From Verrucomicrobiota bacterium (GTDB lineage Bacteria; Verrucomicrobiota; Verrucomicrobiia; Methylacidiphilales; JBCCWR01), in assembly GCA_039192515.1 (NCBI GenBank), contig JBCCXA010000002.1, positions 112,170 to 176,169 on the forward strand: DNA of 64,000 bases, read 5' to 3'. The notes beneath the pieces are model-generated. The model was given only the letters and a program-made list of their open reading frames with translations, was not told where the DNA came from and searched no databases. Position numbers and translations under genes: made by a program. Numbering within the stretch: position 1 is the stretch's first letter; each line of letters opens with the position of its first letter. Shown here one piece after another: positions 8,578 through 18,253 of this stretch.

Positions 8578-10833
8578 ATGTTTTCTCGTCTATCAGCTTT
8601 ATCACTAGTTGTTCCCTTATATATATCTTCACTTTTTGCGAGTCAGGAAGGTTCGGAATGGAACATAGACAACAAATATCGGACGATTGGGAAGCTCGTT
8701 CCTGCATTTCTAGAGCGCCAGCATTATCTACAAGAGCAGCTTAACCATGAGCACAATGAGGAGTGGCTCTCTAACTACATGAAATCTTATGATTTTAATC
8801 ATGCCTTTTTCTATAGGAAAGACTATGAAGAGCTCATGCAGATGCATGGTAATGATTTAACAACCAAATTAATGACAGGAAACATAGAGCCTGCATTTAA
8901 TGTTTTTGATTTATTCAAAAAAAGGCTTGAATCCAGAGTTGCCTGGATTGAAAAGCGCCTCAGGGAGTCATTCGATTTTACGCAAGATGAATATTATTCC
9001 ATAGACCGTTCAGAAGTTCCATGGCCTGAGTCGGAAGAAAAGGCAGATGAGCTTTGGGAAAGTCGTCTGAAGTATGACCTTCTTCAGGAGCGCCTCATCC
9101 GAGTAGAACTGGCGGAAAAGAAAAAAGAAGAGGGTGAGGAACAGGATAAAAAAGAAATTTCTAGCGAGTCCCCGCAAGAAAAAGTGCTTAAGCGCTACAA
9201 GACCCTTTTGAAAACATTTAGTGACTACGAAGATGAGGACATCATGACAACTTATCTTTCTGCCCTCACTTCAGTTTACGACCCTCATTCCCAATACCTT
9301 GGGCCAAGTCAATTAGCGGATTTTTCCATAGCTATGAAATTAGAGTTATTTGGCATTGGGGCTGTGTTGACAACTGAAAATGGCTATTGCACGGTTCGGG
9401 AGGTTATCTCTGGGGGCCCCGCTGACCTGGACGGTAGGCTCGAAGTCAATGATAGGATTGTGGGTGTTGCTCAGGGAAATGGAGAATACGAGGATGTCGT
9501 CGGAATGAGGCTTCGTAAAGCAGTTCAGCTAATACGCGGACCAAAAGATACCATTGTACGTTTGAAAGTTTTTCCAGGAGATTCAGATGTTGTTAAAGAA
9601 ATCACTATTGTTCGCAATAAAATTGATCTAAAAGAAGCGCAAGCCAAGGCAGAGGTGCTTGAGATTGAATACGAGAGTGGGGCAAGGCGCAAATTAGGCT
9701 TGATAGAGCTTCCTTCCTTTTACGGTGATATAAGCTCAGGTGCTTCCCCAGGGTCTAAGTCACGCAGCACTTCAAAGGATGTAGCTGTTCTTATCAAGCG
9801 CCTAAAAGAAGAGAAAGTTGAAGGTCTGGTTCTAGACTTACGCAAAAATGGAGGAGGTTTATTGAGTGAGGCGGTCAACTTGGTAGGGCTATTTATTGAT
9901 AAGGGGCCGGTTGTTCAGATCCAGGGCGTAGAGGGACGCAAGGATGTTTTACGGGATAATGACTCTGGTGCCCTATATGGAGGGCCCCTCATTGTCTTGA
10001 CTAATCGTGAAAGTGCTTCTGCTTCAGAAATATGCGCCGGAGCGTTGCAAAATTATCGCAGAGCCTTAGTTGTCGGGGAAAGTAGTACTCATGGCAAAGG
10101 TACGGTGCAATCCGTGATAGAGCTAAACCGCTGGATGAATAGAGATTTCGGGAGAACTAGGCCTGAAGCTGGAGCACTGAAACTGACTATGCAAAAGTTT
10201 TATTTACCGAATGGAGACTCAACACAGAATCGTGGTGTGTTGCCCAATATTGCGCTTCCTTCAGTTAATGATTATTTGGAAATAGGCGAATCTCATCTTC
10301 CTCATTCCCTGCCTTGGGATCAAACGGCATCTGTCCCTTACAAGGCCGTGAATTATATCGATAGCGAGCTTATCGGTCAATTAACGGAGCTTTCTAAGCG
10401 GCGTATCTCATCAAGTCCAGATTATCAATTTTTACTTAAGGACATTGAAAGAGTTAGTAAAAGGGTACAAGAAAAGCGCATTTCGCTTAATGAAAATAAG
10501 AGAATTGAAGAACTGAAAGAAGAAAAGGTAAGGCGCAAAGCTCGTAAAGAGGCTATCAAAGTAGCTGTCAAAAACTTCAAGATCAAGGTTCTTTCAATTA
10601 CGTTAGATAATCTTGAAGGGGAGTATATCGAATCGTTAAAGGATAGGAATGAGAATAAGAGAGAAGAGAATGAAGATGAGAATTTCTTCGATGACCTAGA
10701 AATACATGCTGTGGATCACCAGCTTCGGGAGACCTTTCATATTATGGATGATATGCTTCGGTTATCTGCAGCGAATCACGAGTTGATTACTGCTCAAAAA
10801 GTTGGGGCTAAGAATGAATTTTTTGTCGATTAG
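8578..10833 (+). CDS. prc: Tail-specific (C-terminal processing) protease, S41 family
   Basis: A Prc/Tsp-type periplasmic serine protease that degrades or trims proteins by their C-termini. The 751 residues contain a short signal sequence (ending near LFAS), a helical N-terminal domain (about 25-220), a PDZ domain (about 255-345, IGAVLTTENGYCTVREVISG), the S41 core and a C-terminal DUF3340-like helical tail rich in Lys and Glu. The catalytic dyad is visible as Ser481 in ESASASE and Lys507 in HGKGTVQ. A hairpin terminator follows the gene. Confidence 0.93.
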   Translation: MFSRLSALSLVVPLYISSLFASQEGSEWNIDNKYRTIGKLVPAFLERQHYLQEQLNHEHNEEWLSNYMKSYDFNHAFFYRKDYEELMQMHGNDLTTKLMTGNIEPAFNVFDLFKKRLESRVAWIEKRLRESFDFTQDEYYSIDRSEVPWPESEEKADELWESRLKYDLLQERLIRVELAEKKKEEGEEQDKKEISSESPQEKVLKRYKTLLKTFSDYEDEDIMTTYLSALTSVYDPHSQYLGPSQLADFSIAMKLELFGIGAVLTTENGYCTVREVISGGPADLDGRLEVNDRIVGVAQGNGEYEDVVGMRLRKAVQLIRGPKDTIVRLKVFPGDSDVVKEITIVRNKIDLKEAQAKAEVLEIEYESGARRKLGLIELPSFYGDISSGASPGSKSRSTSKDVAVLIKRLKEEKVEGLVLDLRKNGGGLLSEAVNLVGLFIDKGPVVQIQGVEGRKDVLRDNDSGALYGGPLIVLTNRESASASEICAGALQNYRRALVVGESSTHGKGTVQSVIELNRWMNRDFGRTRPEAGALKLTMQKFYLPNGDSTQNRGVLPNIALPSVNDYLEIGESHLPHSLPWDQTASVPYKAVNYIDSELIGQLTELSKRRISSSPDYQFLLKDIERVSKRVQEKRISLNENKRIEELKEEKVRRKARKEAIKVAVKNFKIKVLSITLDNLEGEYIESLKDRNENKREENEDENFFDDLEIHAVDHQLRETFHIMDDMLRLSAANHELITAQKVGAKNEFFVD

Positions 10834-10858
10834 TTAGGCAAATCTTTAATATTCGATA

Positions 10859-10882
10859 AGCTAGTCGCCTAGCTCTTTTTGT
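10859..10882 (+). terminator. Intrinsic terminator after the tail-specific protease gene
   Basis: AGCTAG, a TCGC loop and CTAGCT form a perfect 6-base-pair stem, followed directly by CTTTTTGTT. It lies 25 bases after the stop codon, so it probably ends the protease transcript and separates it from maf. Confidence 0.7.
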
Positions 10883-10938
10883 TACTTGTTTCATTTTCCC
10901 AGGTATTATCTGGTCTTAAGTGATAAAGGATCATACAA

Positions 10939-11511
10939 ATGCAGTTGATTTTAGCCTCTAGTTCTCCTAGGAGACAGGATTTATTACAAGAAGCAGGATA
11001 CTGTTTTGAGTCAGAGGCACCCTATATAGACGAGTGGGATTCGACCACGCATCCGGATCTAAGTGCCATAGATTTGGCTTTAGCAAATGCCCAACGCAAG
11101 GCGCAGAAAGTGGCAGAACACAGGCAAGATGCAGTGGTGTTAGCCGCGGATACAATTGTTTACTGCGATGGCAAGGTCTTGGGCAAGCCAGAAGATCAGG
11201 GGGAGGCTAAAAAGATGCTTAGACTTCTAAACGGTAAGACACATGAAGTGATCACGGCTATGGCTTGGTTCGAGACAGCCAAAAATTTCATGAGACGTTG
11301 TGTTGATAAGACCTACGTCACTTTTCGGAATCTAAGCGAGGAGGATATTGATTTTTACCTAGGTAAAGTTCATGTTCTGGATAAAGCTGGAGGCTATGCG
11401 GTGCAAGAGCACGGAGAAGAGATTATAGAGAGAATTGAAGGCTCCCGAACCAATGTAATCGGTTTGCCTATGGAGCGTTTGCAAGAGTGGTGGGATGATC
11501 TAGGAGTTTGA
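10939..11511 (+). CDS. maf: Maf-family nucleoside triphosphate pyrophosphatase
   Basis: Maf proteins hydrolyse non-canonical or methylated nucleoside triphosphates (dTTP/UTP in the YhdE subgroup) to monophosphates. The 190-residue length is typical. The signature SSSPRRQDLLQEAGYCFE is at the N-terminus, ANAQRKAQKVAE and VLAADTIVYCDGKVLGKP form the active site with the catalytic Asp, and LNGKTHEVITAM and DKAGGYAVQEHG follow. The exact nucleotide preference cannot be read with certainty. It precedes dus by 80 bases on the same strand. Confidence 0.93.
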   Translation: MQLILASSSPRRQDLLQEAGYCFESEAPYIDEWDSTTHPDLSAIDLALANAQRKAQKVAEHRQDAVVLAADTIVYCDGKVLGKPEDQGEAKKMLRLLNGKTHEVITAMAWFETAKNFMRRCVDKTYVTFRNLSEEDIDFYLGKVHVLDKAGGYAVQEHGEEIIERIEGSRTNVIGLPMERLQEWWDDLGV

Positions 11512-11591
11512 TTTTTTAAATCTGTATTTGTCAAACTGAAGCTACATGAACAACTGGTGCTAATAGTTTTAGTGTCTAGGATACTATCTAA

Positions 11592-12650
11592 ATGATGTCT
11601 TTAAATATATGTGATTTTATTACGAATAAGCGTCCCGTGCTTTTGTTAGCTCCTATGCAGGATGTTACAGATTTACCATTCTGGAGGGTGATGCATCGCT
11701 ACGGAGGTCCAGATATTTATTTTACTGAATACTTTAGAGTGTACCCGAATTCACGTCCGGAAAAGCATATCCTGGAATGTGTTCGTAAGAACCCCTCAAA
11801 TAAACCTGTCTTAGCTCAAATGATAGGGAGAGATATACCCAGTTTATTGCGAACTGCAGAAGCACTTCAGGGTGAAAATATCTTGGGCCTGGACCTTAAT
11901 TTAGGCTGTCCAGCACCTATTGTCTGTAAAAAGAGCAGTGGTGGAGGTATGCTTCGTGAAAAGGAACATCTCTTAGAAGTTCTCGAGGTGCTCAGAGAAG
12001 CGATTACGGGTAATTTTACGATCAAGACACGTATCGGGTTTTATGATGAAAATGAGTTTGATGAGTTGTTGGGAATATTTTCACAGGTCCCGGTTGATGC
12101 AGTCACAGTGCATGGAAGAACAGTCAAAGAGATGTATAGGGCGAATGTGCATTATGATCGTATAACACAGGCGGTTCGGGTGATGTCAACTAGGAGTATC
12201 CCTGTATTTGCCAACGGCAATGTTTTATCGGCCCATATTGCCAAGCGGGTTGCTCAAGACACAGGTGCAGCAGGTCTTATGATCGGGCGCGGGTGCATAA
12301 GGAATCCCTGGATCTGGGACCAAATTAAAGAATTGTATGAATTTGGAGAGGTGCAAACACAACCTACACTAAGAGATCTTAGGGAATATATAGATTGTTT
12401 ATATAAGGAAACGACTCCTATCCATTTGCCAGAGAAGGTAAAAGTAGCGAAAATGAAAAAATATATGAATTTCATAGCTCAGGGCATTGGCCCTGAAGAA
12501 AGTTTTCTTTTTGAAATCCGCCGTGTAAATAGTGAAAAAGAGTTTTTTAACTGCTGCGATAGATGGCTAATGGAGAAAGAATTCTTTCAACCAGAAATGC
12601 ATGGCGGCGCGTTAGTGAACTCTGGAAATCCTCGTAACGATTGTTATTGA
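11592..12650 (+). CDS. dus: tRNA-dihydrouridine synthase family protein
   Basis: An FMN-dependent TIM-barrel enzyme reducing uridines of tRNA to dihydrouridine. Visible features are LLLAPMQDVTDLPFW (FMN-binding strand 1), LDLNLGCPAPIVCKKSSGGG with the catalytic cysteine, FTIKTRIGF, AVTVHGRTVKEMY and GLMIGRGCIRNPWIW. The lysine-serine pattern after the Cys and the RYGGPDIYFTEYFRV segment differ from classic DusA/B/C, so the subgroup and target uridine are left open. Two adjacent ATGs exist; the first (11592) is used. It converges with cheW, 18 bases apart. Confidence 0.9.
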   Translation: MMSLNICDFITNKRPVLLLAPMQDVTDLPFWRVMHRYGGPDIYFTEYFRVYPNSRPEKHILECVRKNPSNKPVLAQMIGRDIPSLLRTAEALQGENILGLDLNLGCPAPIVCKKSSGGGMLREKEHLLEVLEVLREAITGNFTIKTRIGFYDENEFDELLGIFSQVPVDAVTVHGRTVKEMYRANVHYDRITQAVRVMSTRSIPVFANGNVLSAHIAKRVAQDTGAAGLMIGRGCIRNPWIWDQIKELYEFGEVQTQPTLRDLREYIDCLYKETTPIHLPEKVKVAKMKKYMNFIAQGIGPEESFLFEIRRVNSEKEFFNCCDRWLMEKEFFQPEMHGGALVNSGNPRNDCY

Positions 12651-12668
12651 TTTATTAGATCATCCCGG

Positions 12669-13175
12669 CTAGCCGTTGGCAGCGAGTTGATCGATATTCT
12701 CGTTTCCTACCACACGATTGATATCTAGAAGGGTTTTGACAACTCCCTTAATCTTTGCCATGCCTAGCATGTAATGGGTATCAACGAAAGCTCCGAAATC
12801 AGGTGCAGGTTCTATTTCATCGGTGGTGATGTTAATAACCTCTTCAACTCCATCAACCACTAACCCCATAAGAACATCACGTCCAGAGGAGGATTTGGCG
12901 TCTACAACGATGATACAACTTTGTTCGTTAGTTTCAGCATCAGATAGTGAAAATTTTAGACGCAAACTAATAACTGGAATGACCTTGCCTCTAAGATTTG
13001 TGACACCTTTGACAAAATGAGGCATTTGAGGCATGGGCGTGATTGTTTGCATTCGGATAATCTCACGGATTTGCAGAACGCCTATACCATAGGATTCATT
13101 GCATAATTTAAAGGTCAGGTATTTACCTGCTACTTTAGATAGGGTTGATTCTACTTCTGATTGTTCGACGCTCAT
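12669..13175 (-). CDS. cheW: Chemotaxis coupling protein CheW
   Basis: CheW links chemoreceptors to the CheA kinase. The 168-residue single CheW domain begins after a short leader at KYLTFKLCNESYGIGVLQIREI and contains MPHFVKGVTNLRGKVIPVISLR and the C-terminal MLGMAKIKGVVKTLLDINRV. The closest flagellar cluster begins 23 kb away, and no cheA or receptor is in the window. It is divergent from the hybrid kinase with a 299-base gap. Confidence 0.93.
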   Translation of the reverse strand: MSVEQSEVESTLSKVAGKYLTFKLCNESYGIGVLQIREIIRMQTITPMPQMPHFVKGVTNLRGKVIPVISLRLKFSLSDAETNEQSCIIVVDAKSSSGRDVLMGLVVDGVEEVINITTDEIEPAPDFGAFVDTHYMLGMAKIKGVVKTLLDINRVVGNENIDQLAANG

Positions 13176-13474
13176 ATTGAAAGTTCCTATGCAGAGACTT
13201 AGTCTCTTAATATACTTATATTAGCTATCGGATAATCCATATAGTGCTTGAGGGAATTTTGTTTTTTCTCTTTTCGATATGGATTTTGTAAATCAAATCG
13301 TTCATCTCTGTCATTAGCTGTTATGACATATTATTTGCAGGCAAATGGTTCTGATATGGTTTAAAATGTCATACTTCGGACCTTGATTTTTGCAATTGTA
13401 AGTCGAAATAATCCATATGGAGTGTCTTTAGATCTAGAGAGATTTATTTCTAATTTCACACAAGTATTGGATTC
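13176..13474 (+). other. Divergent intergenic region between cheW and hybrid kinase
   Basis: It must contain promoters in both directions but I could not assign them. Two small perfect inverted repeats lie near the cheW side: AGAGAC-TTA-GTCTCT at about 13195-13209 and TAATATA-CT-TATATTA at about 13209-13224. They could be operators or chance AT-rich palindromes. Confidence 0.4.
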
Positions 13475-16400
13475 ATGGAACACTCAGATAAGCGAGTAGA
13501 GGGACAGAGTTTTTTTTATATCCTAGCGAGATATGGAAGCTACTCGCCAGTAGTGTTAGCTGGTTTGGTGACGCTCGCGTGCCTCGCTCTTACTGTTTTG
13601 TCTTGGTGGGCGAGTATAGAAAGCTTAGAGGACTCCTTCAATAGGCCATTCCAAAAAGAAGCGCGGCATCTTGTTTATCATTTTAAGGAAGAACTGCAGG
13701 ACTACAAGCAAGCTTTAAATATGCTGGGAGCGGCATTGAGGACTAATGATAAGAAGCTAGAGCAACCCCATATTCAGGAAGTTTTAGAGTCTTTAGAGCT
13801 CAATGAATTTTCTGGTATAACCAATGTATTGTGGATAAGAAAAAAGGTAGGCGAAAAAGCAGGCGCAAATCAGGCTGTTTTATTTACTGTCTCAGGTGCA
13901 ATTCAAGATAAAAAGCTTTCAGGTTATGCGATTAGTTCTCTTAATGAAGCTATGGGCACTTATCAACAAAAAACTGGTTTAGTGGTGACCCGCATTATCA
14001 ATCACAAATCTATAGCCAAAAATAAGAGTATTGTTTATTTCATGAAACCACTCCAAGAGGCTGAAGGTAAATTTGTTAATTGGTATGCCATAAGGGTTGA
14101 TCTTCAGACTTTATTAAATCTTCTTAGGGAAGAGAGTGTGGCCTCTTGGAGTTTTGATGTGCAAGACATTAGTGGTTTAGATTCGGCTGAAATAAAAGGT
14201 GCTAGTGATTCTTCTCTCTTGGTAAAGGAAAGTGATTTGAACTATCGTCAATTTTTAGAGTTAGGATCTAGAAAGTGGCGCTTATGGATAAGCTCAGAGA
14301 CTTACCCAAAAAGTCTAGGCTATTCTGATGAAATGTTGAGGATGCTTATTTTAGGTATCTTAGCTAGTTGTCTTATAGGTTTTCTTGCAGGGTGCTTACT
14401 CAGGTTGAAAATAAAATCCGACCTAGACTTGAAACAAACAAGTGAGTTATGTGATCAAGCAGATGAGCAGCTTAAAAATCTAAATTGTGTTGTAAATTCT
14501 GTTCATGAAGGCCTTATTATGACAGACGCAAATTATCACGTCGAATGGGCGAATGATTCTTTTACTCGCATGTCAGAGTTTTCTTTAGGCGAAATTATAG
14601 GGAAGCCTGCTTTTTGTTTTCAATTTGGTGAGGATACAGATAAAGCTTCCATAGATATCATTAATAATGCTGTAAAAAATAAGCAAGGTTTCCGCTTGGA
14701 AATTCTTAATTATGCAAAATTCGGTCGCGACTATTGGGCCGAATTAGAAGCTCAGGCTATCTATGATAATGAGGAAATTAGTCATTTTGTCATTCGTGAG
14801 TTAGACATTACCGAACGAAAACTGACAGAGTCAGAAATACTCTGGGCTAAAGAGCAATCAGAAGCGGCTGAGCGTGCTAAAGGAGAATTTTTGGCGGTTA
14901 TGAGCCATGAGATTAGAACCCCTATGAATGGAGTCATTGGCTTTACCAATATTTTATTGGAAAGCCGGCTTGATCACGAGCAAAGAGAATATGTTGAAAC
15001 CATTAGGTCATGTGGTGATGCTCTTTTAACACTGATTAATGATATTCTCGATTATTCGAAAATTGAGTCGGGAAAGATGGTGTTGGATGAGCACCCGTTT
15101 GAATTGAGAAGATGTTTGCATGATGTCTTTAGTCTAACCAGTACTAAAGCGGCAGATAATAGGATAGAGGTGATTTGTAGAGTCGGCGATGGTGTTCCCC
15201 AATGGATTGCCGGGGATGTATCTAGGCTGAGACAGATCTTAATTAATCTAGTTGGTAATGCACTGAAGTTTACAGAAGATGGTGAAGTGGCAGTGGATGT
15301 AGAATTAAAAGAATCATTGCAAGGGACGGATCCGCGCGTTTGTTTAGAGTTTCGCGTATCAGATACTGGGATTGGTATTCCTAAAGAAAAGATTAATGAA
15401 TTATTCAAAAGCTTTAGCCAAGCAGATTCTTCTACTACGAGGAAATACGGAGGAACAGGTTTAGGGTTGGCAATCTCCAAGCGGTTGGTTGAACTCATGG
15501 GAGGGAATATTGGAGTTGAGAGTGAGTCAGGAAAAGGATCGACATTCTTTTTTACAACGTATTTCAAAACAGATGACTCCGATCATCCGGATAAGCTAGC
15601 TATTAATCATGAAGTCTTGAGGGGTAAACGTGTTTTAATCGTTGATGATAATGCATCTCACAGAAAGGTTGTGGAATACCAGTTAAAGCGTTTTGGTATT
15701 CAATCTAGAGCTGCTGGCTCTGGTACGGAGGCTCTAGAGATACTAGATGAGGATTGGGCTTTTGACCTTATTTTGATGGATATGGTGATGCCGGGTATGG
15801 ATGGAGCAACGCTATCTAAGAAGATAAAAAAAGGTATCCATACAACCTATATACCGATCATTTTGCTCACCTGTATGGGTAGGGGGTCGATTACAGAGGA
15901 GGATTCTAACCTCAAACTTTTTGAGATGAAACTACACAAACCGGTCCAGGACTTTACCTTGCGTAATGGGTTAGCTGAGGTGCTGCAAGAAAAAGCCCTA
16001 GATAATGGAGAAGGGAGTATCGTTAGCTCTGTGAGCAAGCAAAGAGGCGTGCATCAATTTGCTGATGAGTATCCCTTCGAGATTTTGGTAGCAGAAGATA
16101 ACAAAGTGAATCAGAAAGTTATTAGGCTGATGCTCAAAAAGCTGGGGTACGAGCCCGAAATTGTAAACAATGGCCTAGAGTGCTTAGAGGAGTTAAAAAA
16201 TAAGAGCTATGGTTTAATTTTAATGGATATCCAAATGCCGGGCATGGATGGTTTTCAAGCGACATCTGAAATCCGAGTTATTGAGCGCAATGAAAAAGTT
16301 CAGCCTGCGGATCGCTTGCAAATTATTGCCTTAACAGCAAATGCTATGGAAGGAGATAGACATAAGTGTTTAGAGGCCGGCATGAATGCTTATATCCCTA

Positions 16401-16534
16401 AGCCTGTTAAAGCAGATGAATTATGCGAAGCCATAAAAATCTGCTCTGAGAATGTTATGAGGGCTGAGGGTAGTAGTCCACCTGAAAAGTCTATAGCCTC
16501 AAGAAATGTTAAGCCGGTTAAAGAAAAGGGTTAG
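13475..16534 (+). CDS. Membrane hybrid histidine kinase (sensor - PAS - HisKA - HATPase - REC - REC)
   Basis: A 1019-residue two-component phosphorelay sensor. Order: TM helix (about 24-48), an extracytoplasmic domain (about 50-280) resembling CHASE sensors ([14 protein letters not shown] start), TM helix (about 287-310), PAS domain (about 335-450), HisKA with His478 in [12 protein letters not shown], HATPase with [11 protein letters not shown] and [15 protein letters not shown], and two receiver domains with phosphoacceptors Asp769 ([13 protein letters not shown]) and Asp918 ([13 protein letters not shown]). There is no Hpt domain or output domain, so a separate phosphotransfer protein is expected. 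The signal sensed is unknown. Its 3' end overlaps the convergent hydrolase by 17 bases. Confidence 0.93.
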   Translation: MEHSDKRVEGQSFFYILARYGSYSPVVLAGLVTLACLALTVLSWWASIESLEDSFNRPFQKEARHLVYHFKEELQDYKQALNMLGAALRTNDKKLEQPHIQEVLESLELNEFSGITNVLWIRKKVGEKAGANQAVLFTVSGAIQDKKLSGYAISSLNEAMGTYQQKTGLVVTRIINHKSIAKNKSIVYFMKPLQEAEGKFVNWYAIRVDLQTLLNLLREESVASWSFDVQDISGLDSAEIKGASDSSLLVKESDLNYRQFLELGSRKWRLWISSETYPKSLGYSDEMLRMLILGILASCLIGFLAGCLLRLKIKSDLDLKQTSELCDQADEQLKNLNCVVNSVHEGLIMTDANYHVEWANDSFTRMSEFSLGEIIGKPAFCFQFGEDTDKASIDIINNAVKNKQGFRLEILNYAKFGRDYWAELEAQAIYDNEEISHFVIRELDITERKLTESEILWAKEQSEAAERAKGEFLAVMSHEIRTPMNGVIGFTNILLESRLDHEQREYVETIRSCGDALLTLINDILDYSKIESGKMVLDEHPFELRRCLHDVFSLTSTKAADNRIEVICRVGDGVPQWIAGDVSRLRQILINLVGNALKFTEDGEVAVDVELKESLQGTDPRVCLEFRVSDTGIGIPKEKINELFKSFSQADSSTTRKYGGTGLGLAISKRLVELMGGNIGVESESGKGSTFFFTTYFKTDDSDHPDKLAINHEVLRGKRVLIVDDNASHRKVVEYQLKRFGIQSRAAGSGTEALEILDEDWAFDLILMDMVMPGMDGATLSKKIKKGIHTTYIPIILLTCMGRGSITEEDSNLKLFEMKLHKPVQDFTLRNGLAEVLQEKALDNGEGSIVSSVSKQRGVHQFADEYPFEILVAEDNKVNQKVIRLMLKKLGYEPEIVNNGLECLEELKNKSYGLILMDIQMPGMDGFQATSEIRVIERNEKVQPADRLQIIALTANAMEGDRHKCLEAGMNAYIPKPVKADELCEAIKICSENVMRAEGSSPPEKSIASRNVKPVKEKG

Positions 16535-17138
16535 TATTCTTTTCCACTTCCACGGAGGTGCTAGGACCATGTCCCGGGTAGACTACAGTTTTTGCCGGTA
16601 AGGTGAGAATTTTATTTTTGATATGGCCTATTAGTTCATCATGAGAGCAGCCTGGAAAATCTGTTCTGCCAATACTTCCTGCGAAGAGGACATCTCCTCC
16701 AAATAGAATATGTTGACTCGCTTCGTAGAAACAAATACTCCCAGGTGAGTGGCCTGGCGCATGAATGACTTTAAAGTTCCAAGGTGAAAGCGAAAGAGAA
16801 TCATCATGACCCAAAGCATGGGTAACATCCACGGGATTTATAAGACCTGGAGGGAGGCCGAAGCCTGACATTATGTCTGGGTTTTTAAACATCACTAAAT
16901 CAGCTTTGTGATAGTAAACAGGACATCCGAACTGATGGATGATTTTTGAAGCATCCCAAATATGATCATAGTGGCCATGGGTTAGGACTAGTCCTAAAAG
17001 TGTTTCAACATTGCTTTTAAGATACCCCCAAAAACCTTCTGGAGCGTCTATAGCTAGATGCCCTCCATTAGCCTTGACTAGATAAGCATTGGTGCTCGCA
17101 ACACCACCTGTGTAAGTCTGGATTTCCATTTCTGCCAT
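16518..17138 (-). CDS. Metallo-beta-lactamase-fold hydrolase, glyoxalase II-like (YcbL/GloC type)
   Basis: A 206-residue binuclear zinc hydrolase. The metal motif HGHYDH follows LGLVLT; further ligands are the His in [12 protein letters not shown], the Asp in [20 protein letters not shown] and the His in [17 protein letters not shown] and the short length match YcbL-type hydroxyacylglutathione hydrolases rather than full-length GloB (about 250 residues), so thioester hydrolysis in methylglyoxal detoxification is likely but not proven. It overlaps the convergent kinase gene by 17 bases. Confidence 0.85.
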   Translation of the reverse strand: MAEMEIQTYTGGVASTNAYLVKANGGHLAIDAPEGFWGYLKSNVETLLGLVLTHGHYDHIWDASKIIHQFGCPVYYHKADLVMFKNPDIMSGFGLPPGLINPVDVTHALGHDDSLSLSPWNFKVIHAPGHSPGSICFYEASQHILFGGDVLFAGSIGRTDFPGCSHDELIGHIKNKILTLPAKTVVYPGHGPSTSVEVEKNTNPFL

Positions 17139-17224
17139 GTTTAGTTTGAACGACTGTAAGTGTGTTTTATTCTACTCGAGGGTTTATATTACTAACTAAA
17201 CTGTTCTAAGGATAGAGATAAGTT

Positions 17225-18178
17225 GTGCAAGAATCTAACAAAAATTTGCAATTGCCCAAGGATGCTAATATTGCGGTAGTAGGCTCGGGTGCTGTTGGTT
17301 GCTTTTATGGAGCTAGACTGGCTAGGGTAGGAAATCGAGTTTCCTTCCTAATGCGAGCAGATGCTGAACATGTTCGCCAAAATGGCTTAAAAATAAACAG
17401 TTATGAGGGGAATTTTCTTTTATCAGATGCATCTGTATTTACTCAAACTCAAGATATGGGAGTTCAAGATCTTGTCATTGTTGCTTTAAAGGCAACAGAC
17501 AATCATGTCTTACCTCAGTTGCTTAAACCATTGGTGGGAAGTCAGACTATCATCCTGACATTACAGAACGGCTTGGGTAATGAAGAATTCTTGACTCAGT
17601 TATTCCATGTGAAACACATTATGGGCGGAGTATGTTTTGTTTGTTTAAACCGGATTGCTCCCGGTGTTATCCAGCATTTTAAGCATGGACACATTGAGGT
17701 TGGAGAATTCAGTTCTGGGTCACTGCCTCGAACTGAAGCTATTGCAAAGTTGTTTGAAAATGCCGGTATCACATGTACTCTGAGCGACAACCTACAGGAA
17801 ACACGTTGGCGAAAACTTGTGTGGAATATTCCATTTAATGGATTGTCTATATCTGAGGGTGGCTTAGATGTTTCTCAATTACTTGCAAATCCCCAAATGC
17901 TCAAAAAAGTAGAGGCTTTGATGGAAGAAATAATTACTACAGCCACAGCCTTGGGGATTGCTATCCCTCCATCTTTTATTAGGGATCAAATAAGTAAAAC
18001 AAGAGTAATGGGCCCATATCGTCCATCTAGCTTGATTGATTATGAGCTTGGTCGAGCTGTCGAGGTCGAATCTATTTGGGGAGAACCTTTGAGAAGAGCG
18101 CAAGCTAAAGGACTGTTTATGCCTAGATTATCTAAGCTTTATCATTCATTAAAAGACCTGTTTAGGCATCATTTTTAA
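17225..18178 (+). CDS. panE: 2-dehydropantoate 2-reductase (ketopantoate reductase family)
   Basis: The enzyme reduces ketopantoate to pantoate with NADPH for coenzyme A synthesis. The N-terminal Rossmann motif VVGSGAVGCFYGARLARVG binds NADPH; the ApbA/PanE signatures LVIVALKATDN, ILTLQNGLGNEE and the C-terminal domain with RWRKLVWNIPFNGLS and SSLIDYELGRAVEVESIWGEPLRRA follow. Length (317) is typical. The start is a GTG after AAGGATAG. Family members can act on other 2-oxoacids, so specificity is inferred. Confidence 0.88.
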   Translation: MQESNKNLQLPKDANIAVVGSGAVGCFYGARLARVGNRVSFLMRADAEHVRQNGLKINSYEGNFLLSDASVFTQTQDMGVQDLVIVALKATDNHVLPQLLKPLVGSQTIILTLQNGLGNEEFLTQLFHVKHIMGGVCFVCLNRIAPGVIQHFKHGHIEVGEFSSGSLPRTEAIAKLFENAGITCTLSDNLQETRWRKLVWNIPFNGLSISEGGLDVSQLLANPQMLKKVEALMEEIITTATALGIAIPPSFIRDQISKTRVMGPYRPSSLIDYELGRAVEVESIWGEPLRRAQAKGLFMPRLSKLYHSLKDLFRHHF

Positions 18179-18253
18179 ACTTTATTGAATTTGTGATTTT
18201 GATAGCATACTACGTTATAAGCTGTGATATCGTCTTAACAAATAAGAGGGTAT

